Positions 9,491 to 16,399 of a stretch of 18,279 nt of DNA are shown piece by piece (the stretch's first letter is position 1; each line of letters opens with the position of its first letter). The notes below the pieces were generated by a model. That model ran no database searches, had not been told where the DNA came from, and was given only the letters and a program-made list of their open reading frames with translations. The DNA is from Phycisphaeraceae bacterium (GTDB taxonomy: Bacteria; Planctomycetota; Phycisphaerae; Phycisphaerales; Zrk34). The stretch lies in NCBI GenBank assembly GCA_028281485.1, contig JANQJT010000123.1:1-18279 (forward strand), written 5' to 3'. Position numbers and translations under genes: made by a program.

Positions 9491-10360
9491 TTAGGCCGCG
9501 GGGAAGGCGTACGGACCGCGCAAGGGCTCGTCGCCTAAATTGTCCGCGTCAAAAGGGTCCAGCGGCAATCCCCTGATCACCCGCTCGTCCACGTGGTAAC
9601 CCGTCTCGTCCTTGCGGACCTTGTGCACGCTCAAGCATCGATCATCGATCCGCACCGCCCACGGCCGACCGGGATAAGTGAAGCAGCCGGTGTTGATGAT
9701 CACCCGTCCGCGCCGCGTCCACACACCCGGCCAGTGCGTGTGACCGGTCAGCACGTAGCGCGACGCGGGCGCGTGCTGCTCGGCGAACCGCGCCGCAAGC
9801 TGCGGCATGATCGCCCAGAAGTGAAACAATCGGATCAGGTGGATCGGGCGGGAAAGCAGCGATCGGATCGAGGTGGTGTTTTTCTTTTCTTCGCCGCGCA
9901 TGTGTCGCTGCCACGAGGCGTACGCGGCGTGGGCGGTGATAGCCAGGCGCGTCTCGAGGTTCATCCGCGAAGCCGGCGACAGCGCCTGTTCCGTGGCGAA
10001 GTACTCGCGCTTCACCTGATCGCTGGTCGGACACCACGGCGCGATCGACGGGTGCAGCACGTCGCCGTGCGTGACGAACACCTGTCCGCCGGCCAGGTTC
10101 ATGTGACGCCGCTCAGCCAGGTACGGGTCGTGATTGCCCGAGATCAGCGTCAGCTCGACCCCGTCGTGCTCCGTCAGCGAGCGCAGCTCCACCATCTGCC
10201 AACCCGCCTGCGCTGAAAAAGACGGGTGCTGCATCTCCGCCAGGTCCCCGTTGACGATCAGCTCGTCACAATCGGCCCAAAGCGTCCGCAGCTGCTCCGC
10301 CTCGGCGTAACCGGGCATCCCCAGGTGCACGTCCGATATGATCAGCTGTCTGTTACTCAT
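9491..10360 (-). CDS. calcineurin-like metallophosphoesterase
   Basis: This 289-aa binuclear metal phosphoesterase is probably cytoplasmic, since no signal peptide is seen. All five family blocks are present: SDVHLG (Asp10, His12), NGDL (Asp39), SGNHD (Asn76, His77), THGD (His98) and LTGHTH in the last third. The layout recalls the UDP-2,3-diacylglucosamine pyrophosphatase (LpxH)/UshA-like soluble group. The middle insertion (about 105-200) is rich in aromatic and basic residues and is not one I can assign, so the substrate stays open. The start has GAGGA upstream (ATGAGGAACG-ATG). It is divergent from the Nif3-like gene with 135 bp between them and convergent with the kinase. Confidence 0.85.
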   Translation of the reverse strand: MSNRQLIISDVHLGMPGYAEAEQLRTLWADCDELIVNGDLAEMQHPSFSAQAGWQMVELRSLTEHDGVELTLISGNHDPYLAERRHMNLAGGQVFVTHGDVLHPSIAPWCPTSDQVKREYFATEQALSPASRMNLETRLAITAHAAYASWQRHMRGEEKKNTTSIRSLLSRPIHLIRLFHFWAIMPQLAARFAEQHAPASRYVLTGHTHWPGVWTRRGRVIINTGCFTYPGRPWAVRIDDRCLSVHKVRKDETGYHVDERVIRGLPLDPFDADNLGDEPLRGPYAFPAA

Positions 10361-10482
10361 CGTTCCTCATATCGTCCATCCGGCCGATCCGATCCACTCA
10401 CCCCCGCTGACGGTAAAACGCCGCCGACCGCCGCTCGGTTCGCCGATCGGCACACAAAATGTGCGTGCAAATCCTCTGCCAC

Positions 10483-10488
10483 TACAAT
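10483..10488 (+). promoter_or_regulatory. -10 element for leaderless Nif3-like transcript
   Basis: TACAAT ends 7 nt before the ATG at 10496. No Shine-Dalgarno and no good -35 are seen. Confidence 0.4.
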
Positions 10489-10495
10489 CACACCT

Positions 10496-11611
10496 ATGAG
10501 CGTGACACTCGATCAGGTCGTCGCGGCGATGCAGGCCATCGCGCCGCTGGAACTGGCTGAAGACTGGGACAACGTCGGCTTGCTCGCCGCACCTACCCGA
10601 CCGCGCCGCATCTCGCGCGCACTGCTCACGATCGACCTGACCGAGCCGGTCCTCGACGAAGCCATCGCGCGCAAGGCCGAATTGATCATCGCTTACCACC
10701 CGCCCATCTTCGACAAGCTCACGCGCCTGACCGCCGGCAACAAAGGCCGCATCATCACCGGCGCGATCGAAAATCGCATCGCCATCTACTCACCTCACAC
10801 CGCGCTCGACGCGGCGCCCGAAGGCGTCAACGACTTCCTCGCCCGGGCCTTCGATGCGCGCGACGTCTCCCCCATCCAGCACCACACCACCACACCACCG
10901 ACTGAAGAACTCAAGGTCGTCGTCTTCGTACCCCACCGCAGCGCCGACAAGCTTTGCAATGCCCTCGCCCAGGCCGGCGCCGGCACAATCGGTCACTACA
11001 CGCACTGCTCCTTCAACACAGCCGGCATCGGCACCTTCCTCGGCGACGACACCACGAATCCCGTAGTCGGTAGCGCCGGCCGACTCGAATCCGCAGACGA
11101 GATCCGCATGGAGATGGTCGCCCCCCGTGCCGCCCTGCCCGTCATCACCCACGCCATCGATCAACACCACCCCTACGAACAGCCCGCCTGGGAGGTCTAT
11201 CCCCTCGAGCCGCGCCCGCTGCGCGACACCGGGATCGGCAGGCTGGTCACGCTCCGCAAGGCAACGTCACTCGACAACATCACCCATCAGATCAAGCAAC
11301 ACCTCGGCTTAGACCACGTCCGTCTCGCCGCCCCAACGCCCCGCCGGTCCATCAAGACCATCGCGCTGTGTGCCGGAGCGGGTCACAGCGTCCTCGCGCC
11401 CGTCGCCGCCGATCTCTACCTCACCGGTGAGATGCGGCACCACGATGTGCTCGCTGCCAACGCGCGCGGCACCGCCGTCGTCCTCACCGACCACACCCAC
11501 ACCGAACGCCCCTACCTGCCTGTCCTGAAAAAGAGGCTGATCCAGCAGCTCAGTCGCGCCATCGCGATCGACATCGCCAAGCGCGACCGCGAACCGCTGG
11601 TGATCGTCTAA
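10496..11611 (+). CDS. Nif3-like dinuclear metal centre protein
   Basis: This 371-aa member of the Nif3/YbgI/YqfO family (DUF34) forms ring-shaped oligomers with a two-metal centre; reported roles include GTP cyclohydrolase 1 type 2-like annotation, but the true function is debated. Visible parts are EDWDNVGLL near residue 22, AYHPP with His68, HTALDAAPEGVND with Asp105, and the C-terminal CAGAG, LTGEMRHHD and DHTHTE (His333, Glu337). These are the metal-binding blocks. Residues about 125-235 form the CutA/PII-like insertion found in the longer YqfO type, with HPYEQPAWEVYPL at 225-237. The frame is open for 270 bp upstream, but homology begins at MSVTLDQV. Its stop overlaps that of the convergent PTPS-like gene. 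Confidence 0.92.
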   Translation: MSVTLDQVVAAMQAIAPLELAEDWDNVGLLAAPTRPRRISRALLTIDLTEPVLDEAIARKAELIIAYHPPIFDKLTRLTAGNKGRIITGAIENRIAIYSPHTALDAAPEGVNDFLARAFDARDVSPIQHHTTTPPTEELKVVVFVPHRSADKLCNALAQAGAGTIGHYTHCSFNTAGIGTFLGDDTTNPVVGSAGRLESADEIRMEMVAPRAALPVITHAIDQHHPYEQPAWEVYPLEPRPLRDTGIGRLVTLRKATSLDNITHQIKQHLGLDHVRLAAPTPRRSIKTIALCAGAGHSVLAPVAADLYLTGEMRHHDVLAANARGTAVVLTDHTHTERPYLPVLKKRLIQQLSRAIAIDIAKRDREPLVIV

Positions 11612-11979
11612 TCGCTCGACCGATACACCGCCACACAACCCGGCGCCTCGGTCACCGCCACGCTCACGAGCCGCACGCCCTCGGGCATCTTTTCGCCCAG
11701 CCCCATCGCAACACGCTCCGCCACGCGCTCCGCCGACGGATTGCACGACGCAAACGCCTCCAGCTCGTTGAGACACGCACCGCACATCGGCTCGATCGCC
11801 GCGTCCAACCACCCCTCTAACGCGTGAAAATCCACCACCACGTCGATCGCGTCCAACCCAGCAGACGACACCGTCACCACCACACGCCAATCGTGTTCGT
11901 GCATCGGCTCCATCGCCCCGTCATACAGACGCAGCGCATGGGTCGCCTTGAAGTCGCGTTCAACGGTCAGCTCGTACAT
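11608..11979 (-). CDS. 6-pyruvoyl-tetrahydropterin synthase-fold protein, catalytic Cys absent
   Basis: This 123-aa protein has the T-fold of the PTPS/QueD family. The zinc triad is visible as His14 (FKATHAL), His27 and His29 (MHEHDW). NPSAERVAE corresponds to the family NPTxE block, and VTEAPGCVAVY near the C-terminus supplies the conserved Glu. At the position of the catalytic Cys (four before the first His of HxH) there is Met23, with a Glu next to it at 24. A standard QueD or PTPS reaction is therefore doubtful. PTPS-III enzymes are known to use Glu in place of Cys, but here the Glu is one position off. No queuosine or folate genes are nearby. A weak GGGGA lies just before the ATG. Confidence 0.8.
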   Translation of the reverse strand: MYELTVERDFKATHALRLYDGAMEPMHEHDWRVVVTVSSAGLDAIDVVVDFHALEGWLDAAIEPMCGACLNELEAFASCNPSAERVAERVAMGLGEKMPEGVRLVSVAVTEAPGCVAVYRSSD

Positions 11980-11988
11980 GTCCCCGGC

Positions 11989-11994
11989 AGTATA
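11989..11994 (-). promoter_or_regulatory. -10 element of the PTPS-like gene
   Basis: TATACT (minus strand, 11994-11989) lies 9 nt before the ATG at 11979, directly after the stop of the HD-GYP gene. A TTGAGG that contains the HD-GYP stop is 14 bp upstream, which is short for a -35. Transcription would start at or within 2-3 nt of the ATG. Confidence 0.4.
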
Positions 11995-12010
11995 GCAAGA
12001 CCCCAGACCC

Positions 12011-13303
12011 TCAAGCCGCGGGCATCATCGACTCGGGCGTCGGCACCGGTCGTCCGATGTTCATCTGGCTCTTCGGCAGTCGCTTCAGGTCGATCGGCTC
12101 GCCGATGGATTCGCCCGAATCCGTCACCGGCTGAATGACAGGCCGATCCAGATGATCCGGGTTCGCCGCCTCCACGCGCGCCAGCTTGCCCGAGCACAAC
12201 TGCACGCACGAACCCACAGGAAAAAGCCCCGCCATCTGCACCAGCGCACGCACAGCGGGCTTGTAGAACTGACCCGCCCCCGCCGATCGCACCAGCTGCT
12301 CCATCGCCGCGTAAGGCAAGCGGTCCTTGCGGTAGTTGCGCGGCGCACTCATCGCCGCGTACACATCCGCCACGGCGATCACGCGCGCGATATCCCCAAT
12401 GTCACGATCACGCGAGCCGCACGGGTAACCCGTTCCGTTCTCTCGTTCGTGGTGCTGATACGCCGCCAGACGGATCGCGTCATCGATGCCCTGTACGGAT
12501 TCCAACACCGCCGCGCTGTACGCCGTGTGACGCTGAATCCTGCCCCGATCGATATCAGAAAGCTGCTCGCCGCCCTTGCGGATCCGCTCCGGCACCACCA
12601 TCATCCCCGTGTCATACAGCAGCGCCGCACGACCCACGCGTCGCACGTCATCCATCCCCCACGTCAGCTGCGCCCCGATCGCCAGCGCAAACACGCACGC
12701 CGTGTAGGCGTGATCCGCCACGTAGTCATCACGACGCGGCACACACAGCGCGATACGCGTAAACCGCTCACGATGACGCAGCAACAGATCAATCAGACCC
12801 GAAAGGATCGAGTCCAACTCGCTCACATCCACCTGCTCGCCCGCGTCCAGCCGATCGTGAAACCGCGCCAACTTGCTGACACCCCGATCGTGCATCGCAA
12901 CGATCTCAGCATCGCTCGGCCAAGGCTCGTCCGATACGCGGTTCGTGTCCCAAATCTCCATATGCTGGGCCGACACACGCAACACACGCTGCGACAAGCC
13001 GTCCGTCAGGCGCTGCACAACCGCGTCGCACGTCTCCACTCGCTGCTTACGCACGCGCACGCGCTCACGCTTCGCTGACATATCGCCTTGGCTCGATTGA
13101 GAACTCACAGGTCCGGTTCCCCGAGGGACGCTCCCGCCACCGTTCCCTTCGTAAAGGAAACTGTCGCTCTGGCGGTGCATCAATTGAATGTGCCGCTCGG
13201 TGACCACCTCGCCGGCGGGCACCAGCTTCTGGCCGCTCGATAAAAAAAGCGACCTGTCAAAAACGTCGCCGACCCCTATGGAGTTGATCGCAATACGCTT
13301 CAT
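12011..13303 (-). CDS. HD-GYP domain protein with altered HD motif
   Basis: This 430-aa protein belongs to the HD-GYP class, which typically hydrolyses cyclic di-GMP. Residues 1-55 look like the small N-terminal domain often placed before HD-GYP (SIGVGDVFD...GQKLVPAGEVVTERHIQLM). A low-complexity linker follows. The HD-GYP core covers about 195-370: DHAYTACVFAL, AALLYDTGM, HTAYSAAVLE, YQHHERENGTGYP (GYP at 292-294) and ADVYAAMSAPRNYRKD. The HD pair is Tyr230-Asp231, and the usual Lys after DxG is Met, so two conserved metal-site positions differ while the later His pair and GYP remain. It may bind rather than cleave the nucleotide. No Shine-Dalgarno precedes the ATG. The C-terminal about 60 residues resemble a small beta domain of unknown role. 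A sigma28-like promoter lies upstream. Confidence 0.87.
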   Translation of the reverse strand: MKRIAINSIGVGDVFDRSLFLSSGQKLVPAGEVVTERHIQLMHRQSDSFLYEGNGGGSVPRGTGPVSSQSSQGDMSAKRERVRVRKQRVETCDAVVQRLTDGLSQRVLRVSAQHMEIWDTNRVSDEPWPSDAEIVAMHDRGVSKLARFHDRLDAGEQVDVSELDSILSGLIDLLLRHRERFTRIALCVPRRDDYVADHAYTACVFALAIGAQLTWGMDDVRRVGRAALLYDTGMMVVPERIRKGGEQLSDIDRGRIQRHTAYSAAVLESVQGIDDAIRLAAYQHHERENGTGYPCGSRDRDIGDIARVIAVADVYAAMSAPRNYRKDRLPYAAMEQLVRSAGAGQFYKPAVRALVQMAGLFPVGSCVQLCSGKLARVEAANPDHLDRPVIQPVTDSGESIGEPIDLKRLPKSQMNIGRPVPTPESMMPAA

Positions 13304-13365
13304 TTCATTGTCCGTACAGATTGTGAAGACAACGCCGACCCCACGCTATTGCGTGCTTACCCACT

Positions 13366-13393
13366 CTATCGGCAGACCCGAAAACCGGCTTTA
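13366..13393 (-). promoter_or_regulatory. sigma28 (FliA/SigD)-like promoter of the HD-GYP gene
   Basis: On the minus strand, TAAA (13393-13390), 16 nt and GCCGATAG (13373-13366) match the flagellar sigma pattern TAAA-N14-16-GCCGATAA/T with one mismatch in the -10 octamer. Initiation near 13357 gives a leader of about 55 nt to the ATG at 13303. No other good sigma70 hexamer pair was seen in this stretch. Confidence 0.6.
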
Positions 13394-13431
13394 AATGCCT
13401 TAAAACTTGAGTCAATAACAAAAACATCCTC

Positions 13432-13459
13432 TTGTTCTTCTACACCAATCCGCTACGCT
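13432..13459 (+). promoter_or_regulatory. possible promoter of the phosphohexomutase gene
   Basis: TTGTTC (13432-13437) and TACGCT (13454-13459) are 16 bp apart, about 50 bp before the ATG at 13512. The match is moderate. This divergent 208-bp gap therefore appears to hold a housekeeping-type promoter on one strand and a sigma28-like one on the other. Confidence 0.4.
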
Positions 13460-13511
13460 GTCCCTCCCGATCAAACCCACAAAGCCGATTTCATCACCGT
13501 TGAGGCACACC

Positions 13512-14873
13512 ATGAACGACGCACCCCTGATGATCTCCGTGAGCGGATTGCGCGGACTTATCGGTCAATCACTCACCCCCCAGGTCGCCACCCACTTCGC
13601 CGCCGCCTACGGCTCACACCTCAAGCAGACCACCGGCCACCCCAACCCCCACGTCGTCTTCGGCCGTGACTCCCGCCCTTCCGGACAGATGATCGAATCC
13701 GCCGCCATCGCCGGCCTCAGCGCCGTCGGCTGCCGGGTCACCACACTCGGCATCGTCACCACACCATCCGTCGCGATCATGATCGAACACCTCGGCGCAC
13801 AAGGCGGCATGGTCGCCACCGCCAGCCACAACCCCATCATCTGGAACGGCCTCAAACCCCTCACCGCCGACGGCGTCGCACCGCCGTCCGATCAATCCAA
13901 ACAGATCATCGAACGCTTCCACAAACAGGACTTCGATTACGCACCCGTCGAACAGCTCCAACCCATCGGCTCCGACGACACCACACACCGCGTCCACGTC
14001 GACCGCGTCCTCAACAACGTCGACGTCCAGGCCATCCGCGACGCCAACATCAAGGTTGTCCTCGATTCCGTCCACGGCGCGGGCGGCCCCGCCGGCGCCA
14101 TGCTCCTCAACGAACTCGGCGTCGAACTCGTCCACCTCTACGGCGAAACCACCGGCCACTTCCCACACACACCCGAACCCACCGCCGAAAACCTCACAGG
14201 CCTGTCCGACGCCGTACGACAACACAACGCACACATCGGCCTCGCCCAAGACCCCGACGCCGACCGCCTCGCCGTCGCCGACGAAAACGGCGCCTACATC
14301 GGCGAGGAATACACCCTCGCCCTCTGCGCCAAGCACGTCATGGCCCGTACACCCGGCCCCGCCGCCGCCAACCTCTCCACCAGCCGCATGATCGACGACA
14401 TCGCCACCCAACACGACCAAACCGTCTATCGCACACCCGTCGGCGAAGCCAACGTCGCCAAACGCATGCGCGAAACCAACTGTGTCGTCGGTGGCGAAGG
14501 CAACGGCGGCATCATCTGGCCCGTCATCGGTTACGTCCGCGATTCCCTCGCCGGCGCAGCACTGCTCCTCGAACTGATGGCCACCACCGGCAAGACCGTC
14601 AGCCAACTCGTCGACGACATCCCCGCCTACACCATCGTAAAAACCAAGTGCCCCATCCAACCCGGCATGGCCGAGGCCGCCGGCGCCGCCGTCAAACAGG
14701 CCTTCGCCGATCACGCCATCGACGAACAGGACGGCGTTCGCGTCGATCTGCCCGACGGCTGGATCCACGTCCGCCCGTCCAACACCGAACCCATCATGCG
14801 CATCATCGTCGAGGCCCCCGACCAAAACCGCGCCAACCAGCTCCTCGAATCCACCCAACAAGCGATCGGTTAA
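13512..14873 (+). CDS. glmM: phosphoglucosamine mutase-type alpha-D-phosphohexomutase
   Basis: This 453-aa cytoplasmic enzyme moves phosphate between C6 and C1 of a hexose. As GlmM it would make glucosamine-1-phosphate for peptidoglycan and LPS precursors. The four family sites are intact: the active serine in TASHNP (Ser105), the magnesium loop DPDADR (247-252), the sugar loop GGEGNGG (327-333, Glu329) and the phosphate loop RPSNTEP (421-427). The sugar loop is not the GGEQSGH of typical bacterial GlmM but resembles archaeal-type and GlmM/PMM-like branches, so a phosphomannomutase role is possible. ATG at 13512 is preceded by GAGG (13502-13505). A TTG 12 bp upstream is in frame but lacks support. 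The stop overlaps that of the convergent lipoprotein gene. Confidence 0.88.
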   Translation: MNDAPLMISVSGLRGLIGQSLTPQVATHFAAAYGSHLKQTTGHPNPHVVFGRDSRPSGQMIESAAIAGLSAVGCRVTTLGIVTTPSVAIMIEHLGAQGGMVATASHNPIIWNGLKPLTADGVAPPSDQSKQIIERFHKQDFDYAPVEQLQPIGSDDTTHRVHVDRVLNNVDVQAIRDANIKVVLDSVHGAGGPAGAMLLNELGVELVHLYGETTGHFPHTPEPTAENLTGLSDAVRQHNAHIGLAQDPDADRLAVADENGAYIGEEYTLALCAKHVMARTPGPAAANLSTSRMIDDIATQHDQTVYRTPVGEANVAKRMRETNCVVGGEGNGGIIWPVIGYVRDSLAGAALLLELMATTGKTVSQLVDDIPAYTIVKTKCPIQPGMAEAAGAAVKQAFADHAIDEQDGVRVDLPDGWIHVRPSNTEPIMRIIVEAPDQNRANQLLESTQQAIG

Positions 14874-15403
14874 TCCGCCGACGCCGCCTCCAGCCCCGAC
14901 AGACTCAGCACACTCTCCGCGGTCATGCGCTGCCCGCTCGCATCCGTGTAGTGCGCCACCAGGAACAACCGCGCATTCGCCTCCAGGGGCTCGTGCAACT
15001 CCAGCCGGAACCAATACGTCCGCGTGATCCCGTCGTAGTGCGCCGCGTTGTCCTCCAGCGTCGCAATCGACGACGCCCAAAGACTCATCAGCTCACGAGA
15101 CTCCGCCCGCACATCGTCCGGCTCAAGCGACCGCAACAACTCAAAACGAAAAGACCCCACCCCCTTCGTCGCGTCCCCGTTCAAATCCAACAACTCCACC
15201 CGCGCCTCGATCACATACAGGTCCGCGCTCTTGTCATAAGCGATCGACGTAAACGGATGCACGCGAATCTCGCGCGGCGCAAAAGGCCACGCCCCCACGC
15301 GCGGCGCATCGCCTCTCAACGCACCCCCCTTCCACGCAACACCTTCACACCCGACCAGGCACGCGGAAATCACGAACACAAATGATAAGCAGCTCCACTT
15401 CAT
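14870..15403 (-). CDS. hypothetical lipoprotein
   Basis: I do not recognise this family. The 177-aa product has a type II signal peptide with the lipobox LVGC (lipidated Cys19). The mature part of about 158 residues is rich in alternating hydrophobic and charged stretches, such as ADLYVIEARVELLDLNGD and RTYWFRLELHEPL, suggesting a beta-sandwich at the periplasmic or outer-membrane face. The residue after Cys is Glu, not Asp, which would allow outer-membrane sorting under the E. coli rule. It has its own promoter-like element and lies 43 bp downstream of the phage-like operon on the same strand. It could belong to that operon or be a host gene. The stop shares 4 bp with the glmM-type gene. Confidence 0.75.
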   Translation of the reverse strand: MKWSCLSFVFVISACLVGCEGVAWKGGALRGDAPRVGAWPFAPREIRVHPFTSIAYDKSADLYVIEARVELLDLNGDATKGVGSFRFELLRSLEPDDVRAESRELMSLWASSIATLEDNAAHYDGITRTYWFRLELHEPLEANARLFLVAHYTDASGQRMTAESVLSLSGLEAASAD

Positions 15404-15409
15404 ACCCGC

Positions 15410-15439
15410 AGCCTAACCCCACAAGCCCCCTCCGATCAA
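15410..15439 (-). promoter_or_regulatory. possible promoter of the lipoprotein gene
   Basis: On the minus strand TTGATC (15439-15434) and TAGGCT (15415-15410) are 18 bp apart. The -10 ends 6 nt before the ATG at 15403, again implying a leaderless message. The -10 match is weak. Confidence 0.3.
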
Positions 15440-15446
15440 GAACCGC

Positions 15447-15656
15447 TCACCGCTGCCCTTCCTCCGCTCGCTTCCGGTCAATCGAGCTCTCCGCCGCCAC
15501 GTAACCCAGCGCCGACCCCAGCGACACCACCAGCGCCGCAACCGCCTCCACCGTCGTCATCACAGTCACCTCATGCTCCGGCCAGATCAACACCACCAAC
15601 GCCCCGATCTGCGCCGCCAACGCCATCAAAAACTTCCTCGACAAATACCGACTCAT
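15447..15656 (-). CDS. small holin-like membrane protein
   Basis: This 69-aa protein has two predicted membrane segments (about residues 8-26, FLMALAAQIGALVVLIW, and 34-55, VEAVAALVVSLGSALGYVAA) and a charged C-terminal tail (DRKRAEEGQR). Size, SRKF start and layout resemble small holin-like proteins at the end of phage lysis modules. I selected the ATG at 15656 because GAGGAGG lies 5 nt before it. An in-frame TTG at 15674 would overlap the preceding stop but is a weaker start. It is the last gene of the packed minus-strand operon, 14 bp after the 85-aa gene. A host protein of unknown role cannot be excluded. Confidence 0.55.
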   Translation of the reverse strand: MSRYLSRKFLMALAAQIGALVVLIWPEHEVTVMTTVEAVAALVVSLGSALGYVAAESSIDRKRAEEGQR

Positions 15657-15670
15657 CCCCGCCTCCTCGC

Positions 15671-15928
15671 TCAAAGACCCAACGCCCGACTCACCACCAC
15701 GTCCACGTGCTTCAGCACCTCCGCCGCCGCCGCAAGCGTCCGCTCATCCAATTCCGCCTGCGCCATCGCCTCCCGATACCCCGCATCCGTCTTCAGGTCG
15801 TCCACGATCTGCTCCACAAGACCCACCCGCTCCATCGCGCCCGCCAAACCCGGATGCGCCTCGCGAAACGCCTCCCAGTTCAAACTCAGCCGCTCCGACA
15901 CCAAGTCACTCAAACGCTCATCCGACAT
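15671..15928 (-). CDS. hypothetical 85-aa protein in phage-like operon
   Basis: I do not recognise this family. The product is acidic, soluble and probably all-helical (MSDERLSDLVSERLSLNWEAF... then EIV/DDLKTD-type helices, ending HVDVVVSRALGL). No signal peptide or metal motif is visible. GGGAG lies 8-12 nt before the ATG, and the gene begins 15 bp after the lipoprotein stop. Placement between the lipoprotein and the holin-like gene suggests a small structural or regulatory part of the same module. Confidence 0.6.
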   Translation of the reverse strand: MSDERLSDLVSERLSLNWEAFREAHPGLAGAMERVGLVEQIVDDLKTDAGYREAMAQAELDERTLAAAAEVLKHVDVVVSRALGL

Positions 15929-15943
15929 CGCTCGCTCCCATCA

Positions 15944-16399
15944 TCAATCAACCGCCTGTTCCAACACCCACCGCCGAAGGTCCGGCACACGCTCCATCAA
16001 CACGTCCTGTTGCTCGATCAACTCGATCGCCCGTCGCTGCGCCTCGCCCGCCGCCGCCAGGTTCTCCCGACGACGCACCATCGACGCACGCATCTTCTCA
16101 CCCGAAGCCGCCAACAACTCGCGCGCCGTCACGTAAACGCGCACGTGCTCACGCACCCACTCCGCATCCAACGCCTCTCGCGCCGCGATGTCCGACTCAA
16201 AACCCTGTCGCAGCATCGCCCGCTGCTCCGCGCCCCACGCCGCGTAACGCGCCGCGTCCAACTCCACCAACGCCGCCTCCGCCTCCAGCGCCTCGCCCAC
16301 CACGCGCATCAAAGGCGTCACCGCTGGCGGCGAACCACAACCCACCACACACCAAACCAACAACCCGCTAACGATCGCCCTTGCCCCGTACCCACTCAT
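15944..16399 (-). CDS. lipoprotein, candidate outer-membrane partner (o-spanin-like)
   Basis: This 151-aa lipoprotein has the lipobox VVGC, giving a lipidated Cys21 followed by Gly-Ser-Pro-Pro. The mature part is almost entirely helical and rich in Ala, Glu and Arg with heptad-like spacing (EALEAEAALVELDAARYAAW; RRRENLAAAGEAQRRAIELI), so a coiled-coil rod is likely. Its ATG lies 32 bp inside the 3' end of the preceding small membrane-protein gene, in another frame, with an almost perfect Shine-Dalgarno. The combination of a TM/coiled-coil gene overlapping a lipoprotein gene recalls Rz/Rz1 spanins of phage. It is longer than typical o-spanins, so the function is a hypothesis. Confidence 0.65.
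   Translation of the reverse strand: MSGYGARAIVSGLLVWCVVGCGSPPAVTPLMRVVGEALEAEAALVELDAARYAAWGAEQRAMLRQGFESDIAAREALDAEWVREHVRVYVTARELLAASGEKMRASMVRRRENLAAAGEAQRRAIELIEQQDVLMERVPDLRRWVLEQAVD

Noticed and set aside
10226..10495. Upstream extension of the Nif3-like frame
   Set aside because: It overlaps the divergent metallophosphoesterase start, and Nif3 family similarity begins at the ATG at 10496, next to a -10 element.
13614..15080. Open frame of 488 codons opposite the glmM-type gene
   Set aside because: The product is a Gly/Val/Asp-rich mirror of glmM codons with no domain, and it crosses the lipoprotein gene.
14850..15450. Attachment site or integrase marking the left end of the phage-like module
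   Set aside because: No tRNA, no direct repeat and no recombinase gene were found at this boundary.
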